From Sinonovacula constricta (Eukaryota; Mollusca; Bivalvia; Cardiida; Solecurtidae): a DNA stretch of 64,000 nt. Both the position numbers and the translations under genes were made by a program. The notes under the pieces were generated by a model, which did no database searches, had not been told where the DNA came from, and saw only the letters and a program-made list of their open reading frames with translations. Below are positions 50,515 through 60,391 of the stretch, piece by piece. Each line of letters begins with the position of its first letter. Within the stretch, counting starts at the first letter, position 1. The DNA lies in NCBI GenBank assembly GCA_007844125.1, contig CM017557.1:62944174-63008173 (forward strand), read 5' to 3'.

Positions 50515-51805
50515 ATGAAAGGTTGTTACAGCTAATGTGACAAGATGTGGACACAGATGAAGGGAACGCCATTTTAGGGGTACTCAAAATAATGGGACCC
50601 ACTTCTAGGCACCTTAGGGATCAAAGGGTTTAAGTCATAGGGTCTTTTTATAATGTACCTTGGTCTGAAACGCTCAAGAAAATGTATAACTTAAAAAGTT
50701 ATCAATGTTAAAAATAAATCTTTTACAGGAAAAATACATTGTAAAGATTAATTTACTAAAAGAGATTGACGAAGGGTTCAAAGAGGAAATGTTATTAGTC
50801 CTTGTAAATTGTATATGTTTTAAAAAAATCTTAAATGAATCCATAACTGGAGATTAAAAGCACAAAAAAAGAATAATATGTAATTATAAAAAAGATATAA
50901 AATAATTAAATGTATTTTTATTTCTATAATGGTTATGGTTTGCTGACATGATGAAAAAGTGGGCTCCTATGATGCTTAAGTCATGTGGTTCGAAAAGAGA
51001 GTGAGGACTGGATTAGAAAAATATAGGACGACTGGCATGTCCCAGAGGTGAGGCCATGACTTGCGGTCTGTCCAAGATATTGTGACAAGCCACCACCATG
51101 GAACACCCGGTAAGTCTGCATTTGACGTCAGAAAATGCAAAGGTTGGAAATGAAGAGCAGTCACAAAGCCGTTGAACCCAGATTACTTGAATAATTAACC
51201 TACAAAGAATGAAAATGAACGAATTTCAAGCATTTATTCTACAAGAAGATTTTTTTTTTTTATCACACTTACTGGAATTGAATTTAAGAAATAAAATAAA
51301 TACTTTGAATAAAAAACAACAACAACATTTAGTGTTTATGTTTCCATGATGTTCCATGATGTTCATAATATAAAAAGATGTGGACACAGAAAAGAGAAGT
51401 CTAATAAGAGGATACTCAAAATACTGGGGACTATATCTTTACATGTAAAAAATCGAAGGCATAAAGTCAATGACATCATTTAAAGACTTGTGTCATTATT
51501 AAACAATATCATACATAACTAAAGAAAACAGAAATTAAAAAAACATTAAAACCATTTTAAAATAGGAATAATTACTTATATTTACAATAAAATAATAGAT
51601 TTCTTTTATGTAAAACAAAAAACATATCAAAACATCTGTTAACATATCCCATTTATATTATAAATACTTCCATGATGCTTATAATGTTATAAAATGTGGA
51701 TACAGATAAAAGGATTTCTGAATTATGGATACATAATTAAAGGGCTCACTTCTGGACATCAAAGGGAACAAAGCTTAAAGTCAATGACACTTTTTACTTG
51801 CTAAA
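50515..51805. repeat. three same-orientation copies of a ~130-bp dispersed unit in the MICAL intron
   Basis: Copies near 50530-50640, 51360-51480 and 51680-51800 share GATGTGGACACAGA, GATACTCAAAATA(A/C)TGGG, CTCACTTCTGGACATCAAAG and TAAAGTCAATGACA. A weaker fourth relative lies near 56840-56930. They are non-coding. Confidence 0.6.
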
Positions 51806-54147
51806 AACACCATAAGGTGTATTATGTTTGGTATGGTTTATGTTACTCTGGTGAAGGTGTTCCCAACAGTTCAAGGGACAAATTAATTGGAGTCTACTAA
51901 GTTGTAACTTCAAGAAACGAAAAATAAAGAATTTAGAAAAGAAATGAAAAAAAAATCTAAATATTTCTTTTACATAAAACATTCTTTTTTTTGGACCTTG
52001 TAACTGAAGTGTTAGAAAAAAAAGTAACCATTATATCATTACCACATGACTATCTTAAATTAAAACAGTCAACAAACATATACTGATATTACTAAAGTGA
52101 TAAAAATGGACAAAAAAAAGAAATAAATAAATTACCAACATTTTTAGAAGCTATTTTTTTCATAAAAATAAATAAAATAACAAATCATATTAAATATATC
52201 ATTACAATGCAATATGTTGAATGCCCATATACAGGTAAAAGCAAATAAAAAATAATCTAAAAATAAAACTTGAAAAAAATAACAAAATAAAGTTCAATTT
52301 AGTGTCTCATCTTTTAACGTTTATTTTGTTTAAGCTGTTAAATAAAAATTAAAATATAGATTAAATTTTTTTTAAAAGTGCTCATTTTTGTGGGTGGAGT
52401 TTATTGTCCAAAGAATCTCTTCACAATTTCAAATTAATTTTTATACCAGTAATATAAAGTAAAATGTTCTGAAATAAATTCTTCACTTTTTGCTTAGACA
52501 TTTACTGTAAGGACTTTAATACAGAAAAAATAAACAATACATTATATTCAAATGTTATAATTTAAATTAATGAAAATCAAAAATAAACCAAACAATAATT
52601 TATTGATAGTATTTATATATATATATATATATTTGCAGCAGTTTTATTTATAACTAACTCCAACAACCAACATATCAAAAAAGGCTTTGAAGAAGTTTTT
52701 CAATTGATAAGGTTCATATTGAATTTATTTTCATGAATGTTGAGAAGAACAATGTAAATTTTCAATTCTGCTTATTTAATGTTTATATGTTTTGAAAAAT
52801 ATATATAAACAAAGAAAACACATGCTTGAAACCAGAATTTGAAAAAATCTATTTTATTTAAAAAACAATGACCTTTGAAATTTAATTAAGTGCAATGTTA
52901 TCTTGAACTTATGTCAAAATCACTTGATCCTACAAAATGCCCGCAACCAACAAAAAAAAAGACAACAGAAAACATGAAAAAACCATCATTACTACAAATG
53001 AAGCCCTTATTCAAACTAACAATTAACACAATTTTCTTTGTCAAACACACACCAGTACATTTCACTGGCAAATTATGAAGACCCAATGATTCTTAGTTCA
53101 CAAATTGATGAGCTTTAATTAACACCCATCAATCAGCAATAAAAAGAAACCCTCCACTTGCACAACAAGAGTGGGGTGGCCAGGCCACCATGTCTTCAAA
53201 AGCTGTTGTGGGTACTATTAGTGCCAGAGGATTTAGCATGGGTTATGGGTTATAGGTCTAGTGCAGATGAGAGCAGAGGTTAAAGGAAGATGAGACCCGT
53301 GAATCTAAGCCACTTTGAAGCATGTTTCACAGTAAGGAGGCCAATCTGCAAAAGCAGTTGTGGGTGGCTACTTTTAGTTCTGGGAATGGGAGAGTAAGAG
53401 ATGAGGGGAGGTGGTAAAAGAAGAGAAGAAGAAGAAGAAGAAGAGAACCCTTTGCTACATTGAAGCACAAACCCTTGTTGTCATTGGACCCCTAGTTGCC
53501 AAGACAGGTTTCATTTTCACTATGGTGGAGAATCTGTTCATTTAGGCAATAAAGTTCAAAAGCTGCTGAGCCCTCTTGTATTGTGACAAATGCTATTGCC
53601 AGCCCTTTGCCGATTCTTCTTGTAAATGACAAATACTACTTCTCAGTCAACAGCTACATGAAACTTGACATTTTACTAAAAAGTTGGCAGGAAAGAGTGC
53701 AAATCCCGATCCGAGAGCTCCTTGCAAGAGCTGACCGATCTGAATATATACGTTTTTGCCATAGCGTAACCAATTCATCCATAGCAGGTTTAGACGTAAA
53801 AGCATTGTAAGGTTTCTCAATGGCATCTCCAGGCAGGCAGAACGAACCATATGCCTGGGATCATTTTTCTATTAAGAAAAATTGCAAAGAGGGAAACCAT
53901 AAAAGAGAGACTGGCATGATGAACAAATCTTTATGTAGGGGGACCCCAGTGAAGATTACTATCATGCAACAACAACTGGTGATTTGTGATTTGCTACCAT
54001 TCTTTCCCCCACCCCTCACCTCGAACTATACCATAATTCTTCAGAATGACATAAGTTTATCTGGTGACAGTTTACGGTAGACTAGAATTTGAGGAAGCAA
54101 AAAAGACTACCATTGATGGCAAACTGTGGTATCATACCATCAGTATT

Positions 54148-54175
54148 ATGACAGATAGCTCCTTCTATCTGTCAT
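54148..54175. promoter_or_regulatory. perfect 11-bp inverted repeat with TGACAG/CTGTCA sites in MICAL intron
   Basis: ATGACAGATAG and CTATCTGTCAT are exact complements with a 6-bp spacer. TGACAG is the known TALE (Meis/TGIF-type) homeodomain site. The surrounding 54090-54290 also has GATA and CCAAT strings. The regulatory role is inferred. Confidence 0.3.
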
Positions 54176-55204
54176 CTAACGGAGCAATGATGCAGTGGTT
54201 TCTATGCAGTACTTAGCTTAATGAGCTGGTATAAAATGATAATCAGCCAATATAATTGGCTTTTGCAATGGCAGCTTTTAGATTTTTTTCTTTTTCTACC
54301 CAAACCCCCTAACATGCTGATATCATCTTAACAAAGGTGATCTTAATTGTTTAAAAATGGAGTATCCATATATCATATTTCTGACAATTTAATTGTCCAG
54401 TTATTATGAATGAAATGCCACAAGAATTGTACAGAGGTGCTTAATAAAGACATGTAAGCAATAATTGCTGCCAAACTTTACATAAGGAGAAAGGGGACTT
54501 CTTTATTGTCATAGCATTGCCATGGAAACTGAAACTTGTAGACAGAAGAGGACAGCTTGTATGCATCTGGACCATTCATGGAGGAAATGAGGCAGAAAAC
54601 ATGCCATTAATCACTCCTAAGAAATACAAAATGCTTCCCAAACATTTTGTCTCATTGATCTAACACATATGCTAATTGTCAAAATACGATTCACGGCTAT
54701 TATCATTTTATTCATCCCATCTTCCAGATGATTTTCTGTGAGAAGCATCCTTTTTAAGGTAAAAGTACACATGGCTTCCCAGGTGAACAGAAAAGAAAGG
54801 CACAATCTTAAGATAATGAAGATGTTACATTATTAATTTAAACATGCCTGCCAATTAATTAAAAATTGATTTTTAGAGAAAAACAACAACAAAACTTCTT
54901 TGACATTATGCATGCTCCTTAAATGACAAGATGTTATATAAGAATATTATCTAAAAATAAAAATGATCTCAATTTTTTTAATTTTATTTTTATTTTAAAG
55001 GTAGCAAAATAGAAACTAAAGACCTGAAAGTTTTAGATACTAGATGTAGACATGAAATTAAATGAATTAAAAAAGAAAAATGATTGCCTTGATCAAAGAC
55101 AACTTATTGAGATGATACATAAAAAAACCCATGGAAATCCATGGTCAAGTGGTTATAGTTGCAGCCTTAGCCTCTCATTGTGTTGGTACAAGTGTAAGTC
55201 AGGT

Positions 55205-56097
55205 CAGGAACATTCATGTGGGCAGCTGAACTGTAGTGTGGTTAGGTCATTCAGCTGACCTGCAGTGTGGGAAGGTCATCCATCTGACCTGCAGTGTGGG
55301 AAGGTCACCCAGCTGACCTGCAGTGTGGGTAGGTCACCCAGCTGACCTGCAGTTGGGTAGGTCACCCATTTGACCTGCAGTGTGAATGGGCCATCCAGCT
55401 GACCTGCAGTGTGGATGGGTCATCTATCTGACCTGCAGTGTGGGTAGGTCACCCAGCTGACCTGCAGTATGGATAGGTCACCCATCTGACCTGCAGTGTG
55501 GATGGGTCATCCAGCTGACCTGCAGTATGGGTAGGTCATCCAGCTGACCTGCAGTGTGAATGGGTCATCCATCTGACCTGCAGTGTGGATGGGTCATCCA
55601 GCTGACCTGCAGTGTGGATGGGTCACCCAGCTGACCTGACCTGCAGTGTGGGTAGGTCATCCAGCTGACCTGCAGTATGAATGGGTCATCCAGCTGACCT
55701 GCAGTGTGGATGGGTCATCCAGCTGACCTGCAGTATGGATGGGTCATCCAGCTGACCTGCAGTGTGGGTAGGTCACCCAGCTGACCTGCAGTGTGAATAG
55801 GTCATCCAGCTGACCTGCAGTGTGGGTAGGTCACCCAGCTGACCTGACCTGCAGTGTGGGTAGGTCACCCAGCTGACCTGACCTGCAGTATGGGTAGGTC
55901 ACCCAGCTGACCTGACCTGCAGTGTGGGTAGGTCACCCAGCTGACCTGCAGTGTGAATAGGTCATCCAGCTGACCCGCAGTGTGGGTAGGTCACCCAGCT
56001 GACCTGACCTGCAGTGTGGGTAGGTCACCCAGCTGACCTGACCTGCAGTGTGGGTAGGTCACCCAGCTGACCTGCAGTGTGAATAGGTCATCCAGAC
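55205..56097. repeat. 29-bp minisatellite (with 34-bp variants), ~29 copies
   Basis: The unit is GACCTGCAGTGTGGGTAGGT followed by CACCCAGCT, with common variants GGATGGGTCATCC and ATCTGACCT. Some units have an extra GACCT, giving 34 bp. Each unit contains AGGTCA and its inverse TGACCT around the E-box CAGCTG. The array lies in the last MICAL intron. It is preceded at 55135-55200 by a Ser/Leu-tRNA-like stretch (GGTCAAGTGGTTATAGTTGC), so it may have grown from inside a SINE. Confidence 0.95.
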
Positions 56098-56455
56098 CTG
56101 CTGTAGGTCAGTGGATTACCCAAGCATATTTCTGGAGTCATTGTCCGCAAATAATTAGCTGGACGTTGGCAATAAGATCATAAGTTTGTTAGTGTGGTGT
56201 TAACAAAACTAACAAATGTGGAAAATCTGTTGAGTAATTGGATAATAAAATGGTAGAAAACATTAGTATAATACTTTTTTAGCTCACCTTTAATTTAGTG
56301 AAACTTGGCAATGTAAATCTGAAAAGCTTTCTCTTTGTTGATGATCATAATTATTATTCTGACTAAGCATCATGTGTGCAAAAATAGTGGAATTTATTCT
56401 TGCTTTACGATTAAATCAAGGTACGTTGAAAATTCTAGAGTTTTAGTTCACTTAC

Positions 56456-56570
56456 GCTCTCTCTTGTGAATCGAGATGTTGGACGAGTTCATCACGCTTG
56501 TTTACTATGACAACCAATTCTTCTAGCAACAGCTTCTCTCTGTGCTTCTGTGCTTCTGTCTTCTGCCAAT
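56456..56570 (-). CDS. MICAL: MICAL-family protein, penultimate coding exon (bMERB domain, last helix)
   Basis: Minus-strand exon of 115 bp between an acceptor (atgttgcag) and a consensus donor (GC|GTAAGTG). The frame has no stop: two bases finishing a codon (probably Asp), 37 full codons, then GC. The peptide begins WQKTEAQKHREKLLLEEL and contains NKRDELV, the very conserved signature of the last helix of the bMERB (DUF3585) domain of MICAL proteins. The composition is Lys/Glu/Leu-rich, as expected for a coiled-coil helix. It splices in phase to the terminal exon 10.6 kb downstream on the minus strand. I could not find the preceding exon between 56571 and 64000, so the catalytic FAD, CH and LIM domains must be encoded outside the window. 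Identification of the family is strong; choice of paralogue is open. Confidence 0.92.
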
Positions 56571-57184
56571 CTGCAACATACCACAATTTAAGACATATAT
56601 TAGGTATTCCTGTTATATATTTATTGTAAATTGGATTGAGAACAAGAAATTTTCCAATTGGATTGAGAACAAGCCATAAGGTGCCAATACAATTAAATAT
56701 TTAGGTATGACTTGGTTAAAGTACTGTTTGTATTTTGTCAATTGAGTATAAGTAGTATATATCTAATTGTAAGTATATTATTTCATAGTCAATTAACACA
56801 ATATAATCGTATTTAGTATCAACGAGTCAAACAAGATATTGGTGGAATGAATGAATGCTCCCTGGGGTATTATGGGGATACTGGAAAATATACTATATGT
56901 AGCTAAATCAAAGGGCAAAAAGTCAGTAAACACAAACTGTCACTTTAGTTACACTTCATATACGCATATTTGCTGAATGTAGCAAAAAAGTTGCTAAAAA
57001 GTTGTGCAAGGAATGGCGCTACAATATGCTGTATGAGCATGACTGTTCTTTAGTTCTATAACTGCAGGAACAAGGTGATACAAGCCCCAAACTAAGACGG
57101 ATTACACCAATTTGACGAAATGAATAGACAAATGTATTTAAATGAGATTGGATGATGGAAGATAGTGTTATTTCACTGTTACTT

Positions 57185-57683
57185 TTAAGGGTGGTATCCA
57201 ACCTTTTGGACCAACATATTTTTTCTAAAATAACCAAATAAGTCTTTGTTACCTGAAAAGATCATGCAAAATGCTGCTCATTGATGCCCTAGATCAGTGT
57301 GAACAGTGTAGTACAAATCTCCATTTCTCATTGCAAACAGGTATTTCCAATCTGAGCAACGCTGCAGAGATAGCTTTTTTTAACTAAGAAAACCACATGA
57401 CAACTCGCTTTTGAGTTTAAATTATATCGAGTAATTCGCTCTCACGTCGAAAATCTATTTTTAGCAGTGATCACTATCGTGATTATTTATAGATATGGAA
57501 TAACTGAACTTTTAAAGTGTTTTATAGTGAATTGTACTGTGAAACAATAAAATCAGTGTTCAAAACTGCCTACTTTGACTAAAGTATGGGTTTATGCAGA
57601 AATTATGCCCTAATTCCCCAAAGAAGTGGTAAGGTGGTGTTACATGAATTTGATATAGGCACACTGTCGGATAAAACCTTTAA
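57185..57683 (-). mobile_element. TTAA-flanked MITE, long copy, inverted
   Basis: The plus-strand left end is TTAAGGGTGGTATCCAACC; the right end as reverse complement is TTTAAAGGTTTTATCCGACA. The interior aligns with the reverse complement of 36880-37349 over most of its length. It lies upstream of the MICAL penultimate exon, presumably in an intron. A GT-type donor-like string inside it (near 57250) belongs to the repeat. Confidence 0.75.
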
Positions 57684-57774
57684 ATTCAAACATGAAATAT
57701 AATACAAAAACAAGTATATCATTATAATAAGGCTTGCAGATTGACACCAATCCAAAGAATTTAATTTTTTTTAA

Positions 57775-57995
57775 CGTTTTACTGGATAGCCCTTTATTGA
57801 AAATGGCCACACCCTTAGCAGCCATGTTTTCTGATGGCTGAAAATTCTTTAAGCAATCTTTATACTGGGTCACCTAAGAAACATGTATATCAAATATCAA
57901 AGATCTAGCTCTTGTAGTTTCTGAAAAGAAGATTTAATTTTTTTTACTATATCGCCATATATGGCCTTTAAAGCCATATAGGAAAATGGCCCAAC
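57775..57995. repeat. two degenerate units of a GGCCACACCC / GGCCCAACCCC repeat
   Basis: AAAATGGCCACACCCTTAGC then AGCCATGTTTT is echoed by GAAAATGGCCCAACCCCTGG about 200 bp later, with TATCGCCATATATGGC between. This resembles a tandem-type repeat that I recall from bivalve genomes, but I cannot confirm it here. Confidence 0.5.
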
Positions 57996-58542
57996 CCCTG
58001 GTGCAATGTAATAATTTCAATTTTCCATTCCAGCTCCTGCCTACTGAAGCTTCTAATGAAGTTCACTTATATTTAGGCCAGCCATTTCAGAGATGTTGAC
58101 CGACATGTGAAGACGGATGCAAGACAAAATAATGTGGTTGGTGAGGAATAGCCAAGAAATAAATGGTCCTGTATTATGCTTAATAGAAATTTTAAAGGGC
58201 AATAACTCTGTGAAATGTCAACAAACCAGAATGTGCTGAAAATATTTACATTTGAACTTGTTAATGAAGCTTTCCATACAGTGTCACTGAATTTCAACTG
58301 GAGCTTGCTGAGAAATAGGTCAGACACTAATAATCCTATATCATATTATAAAGAAATTAAAAAGGACAATACCTTTGGTAAAAAAAACATATTTTGGGGA
58401 AAAGTAAAAATGTTTTTAAAACTAAATAATAATTAATGGCATACTTATGAATTTAAAAAAAAAATATATTTTTTTTCATTTTTTTTTTAAGACAAACACT
58501 TTAATTAATAGCTTTTATATTTCTTGCTAGATTTTCTTTCAT

Positions 58543-58818
58543 AAGAGAATCAGCTCAAGGTACAGGAGTGCCCCAAGGATCAATTCCAGGCCATGATATA
58601 CCAAAGTTGAAAAAAATGTTAAGAGGTATAGACCTTTTGCTAAAGCTCAAGCAAATATAAGGGTGGTTCTGTGACTGTTTGGCCTGGTGTCAGGAGAATG
58701 TGATTGGGTGTGGTTTCATACCAGGTGTTAAAGACACGTCATACACAGTGAAGGCAGCACTATGTCTCTAGATAACAGAAATACTACTGGTGGGACAATA
58801 AACCCAACAAACAAATAG
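58543..58818 (+). mobile_element. tRNA-headed SINE, same family, 5' end slightly short
   Basis: Plus-strand copy: AGCTCAAGGTACAGGAGTGC, B-box remnant GGATCAATTCC, the body with ACACAGTGAAGGCAGCACTA, and the tail ACAATAAACCCAACAAACAA. The A-box part is largely gone. It sits upstream of the visible MICAL exons. Confidence 0.7.
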
Positions 58819-60391
58819 ATGAATGATACCAAAATATGACTCCTCGGGTGTATCAAAAGATAGAAGCAATGATCACACTACTATATGGAGGAAACAGTGA
58901 AAATACAAATGTAATAAATTTCTTGTTATCTTACATAAAACACCATTCAAAAGAATCTGTAAATGCAATCATAATTAGAAGTTATTTGAACTTTTTGATC
59001 ATTGTGAGACAAATACCAAATTCAAGATTTGAAAGCATTTTATCTGCAGGAAACATCATGTCAGAGGAAGCTTATCCCATTTGTAATCCTCACATTCACA
59101 TTCAAAACAGATTCATTTCCATAATCAGTTTCTATAGAAACAAAGGAAGACAACTCTAAACAACTGTAAAGTTTTTCACTGTTCACTTCTTGAATTTTCT
59201 TACTTTACAATATTTGATAAAGTGTTTATTCCTCTGTTTTACTTTTGAAATTATCCAAAAGTTGAAATCTTTTGATACAATTGTTTTTACATTATTTTAG
59301 TAAAAAAGATGTATTGAGCTTCTAGTTGTCTTTTTTATGCTTATGAATAAGAACTGATAACAACAAATCAATATAAACTAAGTACCTTCAGCAGGTTTTG
59401 TTTAAATGTTTATAAATTCAATGATATACTTTAATATATCAATAAAAATAAGTTATAACAGAGTCAGTGTCATAATTTGCACAATAAATAAACAAAAATT
59501 TTATACAGTGATTTTCATTATTTGCACAAAAACAAAAATTCAAATAACCATCAACTGTATTAAAATAAAATAAATTCTCCACAAAAATTAATTCCCATAT
59601 GTTCAAAACATCTTTGTTTGACAAATGGTTTTGTGCATTTCTGTGGACTTTATTACACTATAAGAGGGGCAATATCAACTACCCTGAATCATATTAGTTG
59701 AGGATTTTATCGGAATCTTGCGGAAACGGACAATTAATTGAACCCCGTCCGAAAATCTGGAAAGTCTGCCCGGGAAGCTAATCTCCTGCTCAGGAAACAT
59801 GTAATGCTACATTACAACATTGTAGACAAAATAATGAACAATCACAGAGACGAAAACTGGGGCGTTGAACAAGGCAAGAAATGAAAGCGGCTTAGTAGGA
59901 CTAATCCCCCTCGTGCCTTGAAGTCAACTTTCAAATTGTCAATAGCTCTGGAAAAACAGAAAAATAAATGAAATGAAGACAAGATTCTGTCAAAGGTGCA
60001 GTTAAATGATATGAAATGAGAACATGGCAGATTATCAAGAACGAAGATAAAAGAATTGCTATAAATGGCATTTTGAAAGATGTTATGGAGAAACAATTAT
60101 TTTAATTTTACAATTGGTAATTATGTTTGTATTCAAAGTCAATGTCTTATTGACAATCTTTTACTAGTCTGCACAATGCTTACATAATTTTGACAAAACT
60201 ACATAAAAAATTAATAGTAATTAGGACAGAAATTTAGTTAATTTTGTATTATAAATTTACATATATTTGATTAAAACTGATTGAAAAGAAGCACAATCAA
60301 AGTAAATTGGTTCAAATAAATTTTGTGTGTGTAAATTTAACTCCTGTACTGCCCAAGCAGAAGAAATCAAGCTTGGGCAAAAAGTGTAGAT
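58819..60391. other. presumed MICAL intron sequence
   Basis: AT-rich. The open frames at 58836-59159 (plus) and 59842-60096 (minus) are unrecognised. A GC-rich patch at 59700-59800 (CCCCGTCCG, GCCCGGGAAGC) is unexplained. Just outside the 60.4-kb element is a hairpin with 9-bp arms (60350-60358 / 60370-60378). Confidence 0.45.

Larger units (their letters stand above)
45890..56455 (-). other. last intron of the MICAL-family gene (10.6 kb)
   Basis: The sequence between the two phased exons begins GTAAGTG and ends in a pyrimidine tract plus AG on the minus strand. It is AT-rich and holds the 27-bp array at 46.9-47.4 kb, short CAG/CTC runs near 48.75 and 48.93 kb, dispersed units near 50.5, 51.4 and 51.7 kb, a TA run at 52.61 kb, a short GAA run at 53.43 kb, a TALE-type palindrome at 54.15 kb and the 29-bp array at 55.2-56.1 kb. 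I saw no further exon in it. Open frames inside it, such as 53583-53810 and 53820-54080, show no recognisable protein. Confidence 0.85.

Noticed and set aside
57240..57400. Possible MICAL exon (CGTTGCTCAGATTGG... with CAG|GTAACA donor, minus strand)
   Set aside because: The sequence is shared with the TTAA MITE at 36880-37349, so it is repeat sequence.
58836..59159. 107-residue plus-strand frame as a gene
   Set aside because: AT-rich codon use, no recognised domain, no splice context; it lies inside presumed MICAL intron.
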